Assembly (NCBI RefSeq): GCF_037892425.1
Contig: NZ_JBBKTT010000001.1
Location: forward strand, 2,604,001-2,668,000
From: Lacibacter sp. H375
GTDB taxonomy: Bacteria > Bacteroidota > Bacteroidia > Chitinophagales > Chitinophagaceae
Direction of reading: 5' to 3'
Length of the DNA stretch: 64,000 bases
Below the pieces are notes generated by a model. The model saw only the letters and a program-made list of their open reading frames with translations, had not been told where the DNA came from and made no database searches. The position numbers and the translations under genes were made by a program. Positions 24,063-33,309 of the stretch are shown here, in pieces; positions within the stretch are counted from its first letter, which is position 1, and each line of letters starts with the position of its first letter.

Positions 24063-25370
24063 TTATTTATCAAGCAATACAATGACAATATCCATCACAT
24101 TTGTCAGCGTAGCCCCGGTTTTTAGTAAACCATTCACGTTTTCAAAGAAATGATAGGCGTCATTTTGATTGATAGCATCATTAATGGATAGTTGTTGTTC
24201 ATCTGCTGCTTTCAGTAACTCATGATCTGCAAAGGCACCTGCTGCATCAGTGGGTCCATCTGTGCCATCGGTTCCGGCGGAGAGAAGAGTAATGTTTTGC
24301 GTATTGTTTCTTAAATGTTCTAATATACATAAGGCGAGATGTTGGTTGCGGCCGCCTTTTCCATTGCCTGTTACTGTAACAGTTGTTTCTCCACCAAAAA
24401 GTAAACAGACAGGATTGTTTGTGCGATGCTCCGTTGCTTTTTGAATAATGTATGATGCAGCCTCGGCTGTTTCGCCGGTTAATAATTCTTCCTGCACAAT
24501 AACGTTGTAACCCAATTCCTGTGCTTTTTGTTTGGCGGCAACAATGGCTGTTTTGTTACTACCGATGATTGTATTGCTTACTTGGTTTAATAACTGATCA
24601 CCGGGTTTGATGCTGTCTGCAAATTGTCTCTTCATTCCTTTTTGCAGGTAGTGTAAAACAGATGCCGGTAATTGCTGTTGCAGCTGATACTTGTTGATCA
24701 CATTCATCGCATCAGCAAAGGTTGTTGCATCGGCAGTTGTTGGCCCGCTGGCGATATCCTGTAATTGATCACCAGGTACATCTGAGATGATTAGTGTGAA
24801 CCAATTTGCTTCAGGAGCATAACGTAATAACTGTCCGCCTTTTATTTGTGAGAGATGACGACGTACACAATTCATTTCATCAATGGATGCACCGCTGCGG
24901 AGCAGGAGTTGAAATGTTTGCTGCAGTTCTGGCAAACTAAGATCAGCAGGCGTATCAACCCAAAGGGAAGAAGCACCACCACTGAGCAGACAAATGATCA
25001 CATCATTTGCTTTTGTTTGCTTGAGTAAGTTGATCGTTTGTTCAACTGCCTTCACACTGTTTTCATCAGGCACCGGATGTGCAGCTTCAAAACAGTTTAT
25101 TTTTTCGAGACGCAACGCATGCTCGTATTTGGTTGTAACAATTCCTGCTTTGATGTGATCGCCAAGAATTGATTCAACAGTTTGTGCCATAGCTGCAGCC
25201 GCTTTTCCTGCGCCGATCACATACAAGTTGGTGTTTGCCAAAGGAATTGTTTGGGTGCCGATCTGTAATACATGACCATTCAGTTGCAGGTATTGCGGCA
25301 ACAACGCAGCAGGTTGAACTGCTGCCACTGCCGCACGAAAAATTGCTTCTGCATGAATTCTGTTTTGCAT
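24063..25370 (-). CDS. Glycerate 2-kinase (GckA/MOFRL family)
   Basis: Phosphorylates D-glycerate at the 2-position. The 435-residue protein has the two parts of the MOFRL-type glycerate kinase: an N-terminal DUF4147-like domain with VIGAGKAAAAMAQTVE, HPVPDENSVKAVE and CLLSGGASSLWVDTP, and a C-terminal MOFRL domain with LLFGGETTVTVTGNGKGGRNQHLAL and LSAGTDGTDGPTDAAGAF. These are strong family signatures. It is unrelated to the GlxK/GarK glycerate kinases. Its place between two Gfo/Idh oxidoreductases suggests a pathway that drains sugar acids or hydroxypyruvate into glycolysis, which is inference. Confidence 0.9.
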   Translation of the reverse strand: MQNRIHAEAIFRAAVAAVQPAALLPQYLQLNGHVLQIGTQTIPLANTNLYVIGAGKAAAAMAQTVESILGDHIKAGIVTTKYEHALRLEKINCFEAAHPVPDENSVKAVEQTINLLKQTKANDVIICLLSGGASSLWVDTPADLSLPELQQTFQLLLRSGASIDEMNCVRRHLSQIKGGQLLRYAPEANWFTLIISDVPGDQLQDIASGPTTADATTFADAMNVINKYQLQQQLPASVLHYLQKGMKRQFADSIKPGDQLLNQVSNTIIGSNKTAIVAAKQKAQELGYNVIVQEELLTGETAEAASYIIQKATEHRTNNPVCLLFGGETTVTVTGNGKGGRNQHLALCILEHLRNNTQNITLLSAGTDGTDGPTDAAGAFADHELLKAADEQQLSINDAINQNDAYHFFENVNGLLKTGATLTNVMDIVIVLLDK

Positions 25371-25425
25371 GATTAATATTGATAGAATAAACTTACGTAA
25401 TGATATCGGATGCCGACAATTGAAA

Positions 25426-25461
25426 CCCCGATGCTCCCTTTATTTGTCGGAGGCATCGGGG
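25426..25461 (-). terminator. Terminator after the Tat-exported oxidoreductase
   Basis: CCCCGATGC (25426-25434) pairs with GCATCGGGG (25453-25461), 9 bp. On the minus strand the stem is followed by TTTC; it lies 38 bp after the stop of the gene at 25499. Confidence 0.6.
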
Positions 25462-25498
25462 CAAATAGTAATAATTATCAGCCGTAGATATATGCTGC

Positions 25499-26830
25499 TT
25501 ATAGTTTTATTCCCCACTCATTTAACATGGGTCTGCCAAGAAGCGCATTTGCCTCTGCATCGTTTTTGAATTTTTCTTTTTTCGGATTCCATTTTAAAGG
25601 GCGTTTCAGTTGGTAGGCAATGTTAGCAATATTACATACCGAGGCTGTACGATGCCCGATTTCAACATCAGATATTGGTTTCACACGTGTGCGCATCGCA
25701 TTCAGGAAATCTTTGTAATGATTTTCGCTTTTGTACACATGCTTTTGAGCATCACCAATGACCTGACTTTTTAATGATGCAGGTGTGGTTTCAAGTTTAC
25801 CACGTCCAATTCGAAGTTCGCCTTCAGTGCCGGTAAATAACAAAGCATTATTCCATTCCCACTTTTCATGGGTCATGATAACACCGTTTTTATACTTAAA
25901 CGTCAGAACCGGATGGTTAGCGTCGGGAGCAAAAATTTCCACCGGGCCGCTCTTATCCATATCCAAAGCCCATTGAGCAATATCAAACATATGTGCACCA
26001 AAGTCGGTTACCATGCCGCCACCAAATTCTTTGTACAGTCTCCAGTTGGGATAAACATCTTTTGTTATGGGTGGAGCCAGTTCAGCATTAAAGGGTTTGT
26101 ATTCATTCGGGCCAAGCCATTTCTGCCAGTCTAAACCTGCGGGTACAACCTCTTCCGGTAAATTATACGGAACTGGTGGTGTGCCGATATTTACTTTAAT
26201 ACTTTTTACTTCACCGATATAACCATTGCGGATCAATTCAACAGCCTGCCTGAATTCGGGCCATGAGCGTTGCATATTGCCTGTTTGAAAAATACGATTG
26301 TGTTTGCGTGTAGCATCCACCATTGCCCTTCCTTCTTTTACAGTAAGCGACAATGGCTTTTCACAATAAATATCTTTACCTGCTTCAGCTGCCTTTACCG
26401 CCATGGCAGCATGCCAATGATCGGGTGTGGCAATTACAACCGCATCAATATCTTTTCTTGAAAGCAATTCCCTGTAATCAGTATAAACTCCAATATCGTT
26501 TTGGTTACCCGTTTGCTTGTACTTTTCCTGGTTCGCTTTTACTGTTTTCAGCATCAGTTCGGTCTTGTCTTTATACACCTCACTCAATGCCAGTATCCTG
26601 ATCTCGTTTGTCGATAGGAAATAATTACTGAGGATACGACCTTGTTTACCACAACCAATAAAGCCAAGAGAGATCATATCACTTGGAGCGATGTATTTCG
26701 AGCCATCGGGACGGTTGCCACCTAAAACATAACGGGGTACAATTATGAACCCTGCAAGAGCAGTAGCCGAGTGTTTGATGAAATCTCTGCGGCTGTTGTT
26801 TGACGGGGTTTCGTTTTTCTTATCGGTCAT
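25499..26830 (-). CDS. Tat-exported Gfo/Idh/MocA family oxidoreductase
   Basis: 443 residues with a twin-arginine signal: SRRDFIKHSATALAGFIIVP at 13-32. The Rossmann domain begins MISLGFIGCGKQGRILSNYF, with ATPDHWHAAMAVKAAEAGKDIYCEKPLSLTVKEG holding the EKP catalytic motif. The C-terminal half has GGGMVTDFGAHMFDIAQWALDMDKSGP, usual in Bacteroidota periplasmic members, and the final IAYQLKRPLKWNPKKEKF and ANALLGRPMLNEW segment. NAD(P) would be loaded before export. Such secreted members often act on glycans; the substrate here is unknown. It starts upstream of glycerate kinase in the same direction, 128 bp apart. Confidence 0.88.
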   Translation of the reverse strand: MTDKKNETPSNNSRRDFIKHSATALAGFIIVPRYVLGGNRPDGSKYIAPSDMISLGFIGCGKQGRILSNYFLSTNEIRILALSEVYKDKTELMLKTVKANQEKYKQTGNQNDIGVYTDYRELLSRKDIDAVVIATPDHWHAAMAVKAAEAGKDIYCEKPLSLTVKEGRAMVDATRKHNRIFQTGNMQRSWPEFRQAVELIRNGYIGEVKSIKVNIGTPPVPYNLPEEVVPAGLDWQKWLGPNEYKPFNAELAPPITKDVYPNWRLYKEFGGGMVTDFGAHMFDIAQWALDMDKSGPVEIFAPDANHPVLTFKYKNGVIMTHEKWEWNNALLFTGTEGELRIGRGKLETTPASLKSQVIGDAQKHVYKSENHYKDFLNAMRTRVKPISDVEIGHRTASVCNIANIAYQLKRPLKWNPKKEKFKNDAEANALLGRPMLNEWGIKL

Positions 26831-27280
26831 TGGTTGAAGATTTTTAATGGTAAGACAATCGGTTGCTAAAAACGCAACTGAAAATACGAAGATTAGGTTA
26901 ACCGGAATTACATGAATTTTTACAAGAACCTGTTTTTTAACGCTACCGGGAATGTCGAATGATTCTACCTCAATGGTTCACTTGCTGCCGTTAAGGAGAT
27001 GATGTTTGAAACGCTGCTTTTCTGAAGCAGTGTGAGTGTGTAGAGATTCTCATCCCATATTAACCGCTACAAGTTCAGCACTAATAATAACGGCATTAGA
27101 AATGACGGACCCCGATTAAGTAAAAGCCGCCTTTACTCTAACTTTTACCCCGTCATGTCGACGACAGGAGACATCTCTAAAGTTTTAGTGGGCAGAATGT
27201 TGTCAATCATATTTATTTATTGGGGAGAATAAGAAAGAGACCTGGCACAAAATAGAGGTATGTTGTTGAAGATTGATCGA
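26831..27280. other. 450-bp intergenic region with a nested inverted repeat
   Basis: No ORF or promoter is convincing. It contains the nested palindrome at 27102-27156 (listed separately). The rest shows no feature I can name and could be the remains of a deleted gene. Confidence 0.4.
27102..27156. repeat. Nested inverted repeat (ATGACGG/CCGTCAT outside GTAAAAG/CTTTTAC)
   Basis: Outer arms ATGACGG (27102-27108) and CCGTCAT (27150-27156) enclose inner arms GTAAAAG (27120-27126) and CTTTTAC (27142-27148), giving a two-stage cruciform of 55 bp. It is followed by GTCGACGACAGGAGACATCTC-like sequence, a type often dispersed in Bacteroidota genomes. It is of a size and shape compatible with a small non-autonomous mobile repeat. 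Confidence 0.5.
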
Positions 27281-27985
27281 CTAGAGCGAAAACTGCTTCC
27301 ATTCTTTGTTTTGTTCATTGTCAATAATTTCGAACATTTCAAATTTACCTTTGCTGATTTTTCTTACTCGCTTTTCTTTGTCTGGTTTCATAAAGTTTAT
27401 ATCAAATGTGCATATGCCAATTTTTTTCCATTGCTTGTTTGTTAACGTGTATGCAATGAGAGACTTAAATCGGCTTACGCAACTTGAATAAAAAATGCAG
27501 ATTTCTGAAACCCCATCTTCGTCTATGTCGCCTATAGAAAATAAATTTTCAGGATTGCAACAATAAGAGTCCGTAAACAATCGGGGTAATGTTGTATCAA
27601 AAAAGGAGTAGGAATAACCTTCGTCGCAAAAGTTAAACGGAGGAACTACAAAAACAGTGTCAGAAATTTTGTCACCGTTAATGTCGCCGATGTTTTTAAT
27701 TCCTTCAAATCCTGAACGCAATGTTGTGTCTTCGTAGGAAATTATTACGCAGGTATCGGGTTGATAGTTCTCAATATATTTCTTTAAAAGAAACGTCTTG
27801 CCATCTAATAAACTGTCGCCAATGAAATGCAAATTTTCATTGAGTTTTTGCTGCAAACTGTCTTTGTTGATTTTTCGGGTGTAGAAAGATTTAGCTGATT
27901 CTGACCCGTTGCTTGTTTGATTTTTGCAGGAGCTAAATGAAATTATCAACAGAAAGGAAATACCTATAAGGTTATAATGTATCAC
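27281..27985 (-). CDS. Hypothetical lipoprotein, 234 aa
   Basis: Signal peptide with a lipobox (LIISFSSC-K, Cys at residue 20), so a lipid-anchored envelope protein. Two segments, IGDINGDKISDTVFVVPP and IGDIDEDGVSEICIFYSSC, resemble the D-x-N/D-x-D-G calcium loops of FG-GAP/VCBS-type beta repeats, which suggests a small partial propeller. I do not recognise the whole family. It lies between an intergenic repeat region and the end of a T9SS cargo gene in the same direction; base composition is slightly more A/T-rich than the neighbours. Function unknown. Confidence 0.65.
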   Translation of the reverse strand: MIHYNLIGISFLLIISFSSCKNQTSNGSESAKSFYTRKINKDSLQQKLNENLHFIGDSLLDGKTFLLKKYIENYQPDTCVIISYEDTTLRSGFEGIKNIGDINGDKISDTVFVVPPFNFCDEGYSYSFFDTTLPRLFTDSYCCNPENLFSIGDIDEDGVSEICIFYSSCVSRFKSLIAYTLTNKQWKKIGICTFDINFMKPDKEKRVRKISKGKFEMFEIIDNEQNKEWKQFSL

Positions 27986-28044
27986 AGAATTACAGCAGCT
28001 TAAGTAAAATTATCAATGATATTAGTTGTTACTACAAACCTCTC

Positions 28045-30693
28045 TTACCGTATCAACACCACCGTCCCTTTCTTACTAATTCTTCTTCCCAAATAATCAG
28101 TACCACTCACCATCCACACATAAGCACCGGGATCTTGTTGAATACTTTTGAATGTACCATCCCAACCTTCATTGGTTTTTGTAGTGGCAAAAATTTCCTG
28201 TCCCCACCTGTTAAACACACGGAAGTAATGGAACTGTGCAATACCAACAGGATAAGGCGTCAATACATCATTCAGGTTATTGCCATCGGGAGTAAAACCG
28301 GTAGGCACTAAAATGTCAGGTGAAATTTTAAAGATGCGGATATTAATGGTATCAAATGCAAAACAACCTTCCGGCGTTTCCGTACGCATGATGTAACTGA
28401 AGTTTTCTCTTGATGCATCAAAAATGGCAAGAGGATCAGATATGAACGGATCATTTAAAAAGTCAGGAGGTATCCATTGATAAATAGTGCCGCCACTTCC
28501 ATTCAATTGTAATGGCTGACCAACAACAACTGCTGTATCATTTCCTGCAAAGGCAGGAACAGGTGGAACAACTCTTACCTGCACGGTATCAAACACCGGT
28601 TTGGGACAACCTAAACTTGATGTACCTCTTAAAATATAATTGGTTGTTGTTAATGGAAAAGCAGTGGTAACTGCATTGGTGGGCGAACCTAATGTTGAAG
28701 CAGGCGACCATAGCCAATTCTCTGCATCACCAACGGCGGTGAGTGTTAATGTATCATCATAGCAAATCGCATCATCTGGTCCTGCATTTACCAAGGGATA
28801 AGGAACTGTGTTAACGGTTACAGTTCTTGTTTGGTTACACTTCCCAATAGTTGATACAACGGTGAACACCGTTGAAGGCGCAGTTGGTATCGCAACTGCA
28901 TCACGAACATTCGGGTCAATAAATAAATTCGGCGGACTCCATGCATACTGCAAACCATCGGTGCTCGGTTTCAATACAACTGTATCGCCACGACAAATAG
29001 TTGTATCGTTTGGTGCACGCAATGTTACAAAATCAACCACATTCACTAATACCGAATCAGTATTAAAACAACCCGGTGCCAATGTAAGTGTTACATAATA
29101 TTTTGTCGGCACATCCGGACTCACCAATGGGTTGGCAATTGATTGATTGTTGATATTATAAGCCGGCGACCATTGGAATGTTCCCTGTCCGAATGCATTT
29201 AATTGCAACGTATCAATCGAACAAATGAGTGTGTCATTCGTGAGTTGCAGTGTTGGTTTATCCGTTATGTTGATCGGTTTGGTTATCGTATCCAAACAGC
29301 CTTTGGTACTGCCTGCAATGAGTTGCACATTATACGTTCCGTTTAATGGATACGTGTATTGCGGATTTCGTAGCCTCGATGTATCTGCTAAGGTTGCAGG
29401 ATTACCGAAATTCCATTTCCATGAATTGGGGACACCATACACAGAAGTAGTGTTATCTGTAAATTGTATTGGAACGTCTTTGCAGCCATCATAACTATTA
29501 AAATCAGGGAAAAAACCGGGGAACACATAAATATCAGAATAGGAAGTATCGGTACAAACATTGCCACGATTAACAATGAGCATTACTTTGTACACACCGG
29601 TATCAGCATACGTGAATGAGGGAACGCTTTGATTTGATGTATCGTTTGTTGCTGATCCAACACCAAAATCCCAAAACCAGGTTTTTATTTCGGTGCTGGG
29701 CGTAAGGTTTTGGAATGTTTGCGTAAACCCATCGCAAGTACGGTTCTCTAATGGTAATTCTGCATCAGCAAAATCACAATCAGAAATACGGATGGTGAAA
29801 TCTTTACGATGAACAGAAATAGGCACACCTCTTCGCCACTCGGTAACACATACATTCACTACAAAAAAAGATGCACCGCTTGGGTTTACTACACCTGTTG
29901 GCGCAACACCGGATATAACGCCTGTTACAGGATGAATAGTAACACCTGAACCGAGGGGTGATGCACCGCTGTAACCACCGGTGTAACCAACCGAATTATA
30001 AGGAGGAGGTAGAGGTTTACGATTGGTTGAATTTGGGAGTCCATCGGTATCGTATGCTTCACAAAAACTGTAGCTTAATGAATCGCCAAGATCGGGATCA
30101 GTTGCACTGAAGGGTAATACAAAACGTTTATTACGGCATACCAAAGCAGTATCTTTTGTATCAAAAACAGGGCTTGAATTTTTTTCAGCACCTAAAAGAG
30201 CTGTGCCCGGAATATTGGCAACATAAGTTGAACCGGTGCTTGCGCCACTCACGTTTGATAATCCATTAATCCGGCAACAGGTTTCAAATGCAACAGTATA
30301 ACCTTGCGCAGTGTTGGGTAATTCTATAGTGGTGGAAAACAATCCTACTTCATAACAAACCGGAGGTGCATTAATGATGCATGAAAAAGGACTTTGCAAA
30401 CTGAGCGTTCTGAAATCGGTTCGACTTACAGATACACTATCGATATATGCGGTATTACTTCCCCTGTTAAAAACCCCCAACGTAACAACAGATGGAAGAG
30501 GCGCAATTTGAGCGCCGCCGGTATTATTCAACGGATTACAATCACGAAATAATCGAAGCGTAATGCGAAAAATGCTGCCGCCATTTGGTCCCGGTCCAAC
30601 ATAGGCATAATACATCTCTCCACCAGAGATATGACCTGCTTGGGTTTCTTGTAATAACAGTAAAGTGAATACGATCAGTATAATTCGTTTCAT
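28045..30693 (-). CDS. Large secreted protein with PKD domains and type-B T9SS (gliding motility-associated) C-terminal domain
   Basis: 882 residues from the ATG at 30693, which begins the signal peptide MKRIILIVFTLLLLQETQAG; upstream in-frame codons belong to the preceding gene. The N-terminal part (HISGGEMYYAYVGPG..., FRITLRLFRDCN) is a surface beta domain common in these cargo proteins. In the middle are PKD-like repeats (WFWDFG...SFTYADTGVYKVMLIV; WKWNFGNPA...YTYPLNGTYNVQLIA), then repeated Ig-like blocks with TLTLTAVGDAENWLWSP. The end, VPTGFTPDGNNLNDVLTPY...FRVFNRWGQEIF...GWDGTFK...GAYVWMVSGTDYLGR, is the CHU_C/type-B sorting domain, so it leaves by T9SS and is surface-attached. Its start overlaps the stop of the hydrolase gene by ATGA. 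Confidence 0.9.
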   Translation of the reverse strand: MKRIILIVFTLLLLQETQAGHISGGEMYYAYVGPGPNGGSIFRITLRLFRDCNPLNNTGGAQIAPLPSVVTLGVFNRGSNTAYIDSVSVSRTDFRTLSLQSPFSCIINAPPVCYEVGLFSTTIELPNTAQGYTVAFETCCRINGLSNVSGASTGSTYVANIPGTALLGAEKNSSPVFDTKDTALVCRNKRFVLPFSATDPDLGDSLSYSFCEAYDTDGLPNSTNRKPLPPPYNSVGYTGGYSGASPLGSGVTIHPVTGVISGVAPTGVVNPSGASFFVVNVCVTEWRRGVPISVHRKDFTIRISDCDFADAELPLENRTCDGFTQTFQNLTPSTEIKTWFWDFGVGSATNDTSNQSVPSFTYADTGVYKVMLIVNRGNVCTDTSYSDIYVFPGFFPDFNSYDGCKDVPIQFTDNTTSVYGVPNSWKWNFGNPATLADTSRLRNPQYTYPLNGTYNVQLIAGSTKGCLDTITKPINITDKPTLQLTNDTLICSIDTLQLNAFGQGTFQWSPAYNINNQSIANPLVSPDVPTKYYVTLTLAPGCFNTDSVLVNVVDFVTLRAPNDTTICRGDTVVLKPSTDGLQYAWSPPNLFIDPNVRDAVAIPTAPSTVFTVVSTIGKCNQTRTVTVNTVPYPLVNAGPDDAICYDDTLTLTAVGDAENWLWSPASTLGSPTNAVTTAFPLTTTNYILRGTSSLGCPKPVFDTVQVRVVPPVPAFAGNDTAVVVGQPLQLNGSGGTIYQWIPPDFLNDPFISDPLAIFDASRENFSYIMRTETPEGCFAFDTINIRIFKISPDILVPTGFTPDGNNLNDVLTPYPVGIAQFHYFRVFNRWGQEIFATTKTNEGWDGTFKSIQQDPGAYVWMVSGTDYLGRRISKKGTVVLIR

Positions 30694-31511
30694 GTGGTTA
30701 CAGTAGTTAAGTCTTGTACCGTTGTACAAAATTCTCCAATGGTAAGGTTCAGTTCTGTTGTTGCTTCAAGCATGCCCATATGTGCAATACCCAGTATAAG
30801 TTTGGCCATGCATACAGTTGGTAAAGCTGTTTGCGCCAATGCATCTGCAGGGTTTACGGCTTTATCTTCTTCGCCAATAAAGAACAAAACAGGTACGGTT
30901 GTTTTTTGCAGGATATGTGAACGGTTGGGTCGGTTGATCATGGCCGTATAATATGCTATTAACGCTTCGGCAGTAAATTGATTGCCTTGCTCAATCAGTT
31001 CATCTACCTGCTCCTTGTGCTCGCTGTTGAAGCTTTGTGAAAAAAGATTGGGAATGGTGGTCTTCATAAATTCAGCTGCACCATGTTCTTTGATAAACGT
31101 AATTGATTTTTGTCGTGCTGCTTTTTTCTCGTCACTATCTGCATAAGCAGTTGAATGAATCAAGCCAAATGCTGTTAAACGTTCCGGATATAATTCAGCA
31201 AAAGCTAATGTAACATAACCACCCATTGAATGACCAACCATAATGCACTGATCGATCTTTTCTTCATCAAGCATTTGTTTGGTGGTTTCGGCCATTGATT
31301 CCATCGATAATTCCCTATTACCAATTGGAGATTGACCAGTGCCGGGTAGATCGGGGACGAGCAAACGAAAATCATTTTCGAGATAGCTGATCTGATGTTT
31401 CCAGATACGGCTGTCCTCGCCAAACCCATGAATCAATATGATCGGTTGATTGCCTTTTCCTGTAATGAAATAAGATAGCGAATGATTGTCCTCCAGCTTC
31501 TTTTGTAGCAT
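30690..31511 (-). CDS. Alpha/beta hydrolase
   Basis: 273-residue alpha/beta-hydrolase-fold enzyme. The oxyanion motif ILIHGFGEDSRIW starts near residue 26, and the nucleophile elbow is VGHSMGGYVTLAFAE (Ser near 95). The acid is probably D in FFIGEEDKAVNP, and the His is in ILGIAHMGMLEAT. No signal peptide, so cytoplasmic. The family covers esterases, dehalogenases and C-C hydrolases; substrate not assignable. It overlaps the downstream T9SS cargo gene by four bases (ATGA), so the two are translationally coupled, an odd pairing of a soluble enzyme and a giant surface protein. Confidence 0.85.
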   Translation of the reverse strand: MLQKKLEDNHSLSYFITGKGNQPIILIHGFGEDSRIWKHQISYLENDFRLLVPDLPGTGQSPIGNRELSMESMAETTKQMLDEEKIDQCIMVGHSMGGYVTLAFAELYPERLTAFGLIHSTAYADSDEKKAARQKSITFIKEHGAAEFMKTTIPNLFSQSFNSEHKEQVDELIEQGNQFTAEALIAYYTAMINRPNRSHILQKTTVPVLFFIGEEDKAVNPADALAQTALPTVCMAKLILGIAHMGMLEATTELNLTIGEFCTTVQDLTTVTT

Positions 31512-31589
31512 GCGGGTAAATTACAAAAAATAACAGGGCGGCAAAACCGTTGTGGAGCAATTGGCCGAATTTTACCAGATGTTTTACAA

Positions 31590-33212
31590 CTATTTCCGCT
31601 GTTTAGCAGCAATAGTTTGGTAGATAGCAAACAGGATGAGGATGCCAGTCAATATCAATGCAAGTTTACTGAGCAGATCGCCATAACATACGAAGAATGT
31701 TTGTTGGTCATTAACAGGTATATGCATCTTGGTGGAAGCAGCTACCCACCAGGGTTGCGGTTGAAATACTTCGCCCATCGGATCAATAAAACAACTGATG
31801 CCGGTGTTGGCACTACGCAACACCCATTTTCTTGTTTCGATTGCACGCAGTTTTCCATACAACATGTGATGTTTGTAGCCGGGTGTGTTGCCCCACCATC
31901 CATCGTTGGTGATCACAGCAATAATATTGGCGCCACCCCGAACATACTTGCTCATGTACTCGCCATAAATACTTTCATAACAGATTGCAGGTGCAATTAC
32001 ATACCCATTTGTTGTGTTGATGGGTGTACGTTCATCCTGTTTAGCATAACCACCTGCAGTTCCCCCGAATTTTTCAAACACAGGTGCAAGAAATTTTAAG
32101 AAGCCGGGTAATGTTTCTACGCCGGGCACCAACATTGATTTATGATAGAATTGTTTTGGGCCGGTACTGTCGAACAATACACTGCCATTATACACTTCGT
32201 AAAAATTGGAAGTGCCGTCAATTGGTCGTGCATCATTTGAAATACGTTCGCTGAATACACGATAACTTTCAATGCCTGTAAATAAATTAAGCTTTGGATG
32301 ACGTTTTAAAAATGCAAACAATGGATTCAAAAAGAAATTCTGTTGCAGAGATGTTTCATCAAAACCATTTGGTGCATACAACGCTGTCTCGGGCCAAACT
32401 AATAAAGTTGTGTTGCTATCGATCTGTTGTTCACTTAATCGGATGAGTTGTTGTAACTGTACATCAAAAATTTCAGTTGTTAATTTCTTGTAAGGATCGA
32501 TGTTGGGTTGAACGATGACGATGTTGGAAGATGTCGGATTTTTGATGTCTGATTTTGGATATGATGTGCTTCGATTATTATTGATGAGTAGTGATACAAT
32601 GATCGGTAGTGCAAGCAGTGCTGAAATAAGCAGGAGTGATGACATTCGTACATCGTACATCGTACCTCGTATATTATCTTTCCCACTTCTAACACGAATT
32701 AGCTGGAACAGCAACACATTCACTAACAACACCCACAATGTTCCGCCACTTGTTCCTGTGTATTCATACCATTGAATCCAATTTGTTCGACCCGCAAATA
32801 CATTGCCTAATGTGAGCCAGGGCCAGCTTAGTCCCCAATCTTGTAAGTGGATGTATTCAAAACTCATCCAGAAAATGATGAATGATGAATAACCGATGAG
32901 TGAACCAAAACGTTTGTTCATGAAGCGGAAACCCATCAATGGAATGCACATCAATAAACTGTTGACGATAATGGCCAGCCAAGCACCTAACATGTCTGCA
33001 TTCCAGATCCACCAGGTGGTGCTGATGTTCCAGGTGAAGAGTGCTAGATACATCAACCCGAAAAACTTAATACCTGAATAGTTCTTTTGTTCAATGATGA
33101 ATAATGGAATGAATGCAATGAACACTGCAACAGAGATATTGATCATGGGCCATGCTATAAAGAACAACAAGCCCGAGAGTAGCGAAAGCAGAATGGGTTG
33201 GAACTTTTTCAA
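31590..33212 (-). CDS. lnt: Apolipoprotein N-acyltransferase
   Basis: Integral inner-membrane enzyme that adds the third acyl chain to lipoproteins. About seven membrane segments fill residues 1-210, followed by a nitrilase-like periplasmic domain. The catalytic triad is visible: E275 (LLVWPETALYAP), K358 (FYHKSMLVPGVE), C411 (APAICYESIYGEY). A final membrane helix lies at the C-terminus (LALILTGILILFAIYQ). At 540 residues it fits the family. Two short insertions, residues 180-189 and 216-228, are encoded by 7-bp-periodic repeats and fall in the linker between the membrane and nitrilase parts, where length is not conserved. Confidence 0.92.
   Translation of the reverse strand: MKKFQPILLSLLSGLLFFIAWPMINISVAVFIAFIPLFIIEQKNYSGIKFFGLMYLALFTWNISTTWWIWNADMLGAWLAIIVNSLLMCIPLMGFRFMNKRFGSLIGYSSFIIFWMSFEYIHLQDWGLSWPWLTLGNVFAGRTNWIQWYEYTGTSGGTLWVLLVNVLLFQLIRVRSGKDNIRGTMYDVRMSSLLLISALLALPIIVSLLINNNRSTSYPKSDIKNPTSSNIVIVQPNIDPYKKLTTEIFDVQLQQLIRLSEQQIDSNTTLLVWPETALYAPNGFDETSLQQNFFLNPLFAFLKRHPKLNLFTGIESYRVFSERISNDARPIDGTSNFYEVYNGSVLFDSTGPKQFYHKSMLVPGVETLPGFLKFLAPVFEKFGGTAGGYAKQDERTPINTTNGYVIAPAICYESIYGEYMSKYVRGGANIIAVITNDGWWGNTPGYKHHMLYGKLRAIETRKWVLRSANTGISCFIDPMGEVFQPQPWWVAASTKMHIPVNDQQTFFVCYGDLLSKLALILTGILILFAIYQTIAAKQRK
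32530..32565. repeat. Heptamer repeat inside lnt (first)
   Basis: Five 7-mers each starting GAT: GATGTCG, GATTTTT, GATGTCT, GATTTTG, GATATGA. On the coding strand it yields residues 216-228 (SYPKSDIKNPTS), in a linker that is not part of the catalytic fold. Confidence 0.75.
32647..32674. repeat. Heptamer repeat inside lnt (second)
   Basis: Four 7-mers: CGTACAT, CGTACAT, CGTACCT, CGTATAT. Coding-strand product is residues 180-189 (NIRGTMYDVR), just before the last membrane segment of the N-terminal part. Confidence 0.8.
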
Positions 33213-33236
33213 GTAACTGATTTTTGTAAAAATAGG

Positions 33237-33262
33237 AATGCCGGACGAATACGTCCGGCATT
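33237..33262 (-). terminator. Hairpin between guaB and lnt
   Basis: AATGCCGGAC (33237-33246) pairs with GTCCGGCATT (33253-33262), a perfect 10-bp stem. It follows the guaB stop by 47 bp on the minus strand; the T-rich stretch after it (TCCTATTTTT) is imperfect. Confidence 0.7.
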
Positions 33263-33309
33263 TTGTAAGTTAAAAGATTTTGACTTCGCTATGGGGCAAT
33301 GCCCTTTGG

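Noticed and set aside
31617-32099. 160-codon ORF antisense to lnt
   Set aside because: Overlaps the conserved nitrilase domain of lnt; no independent support.
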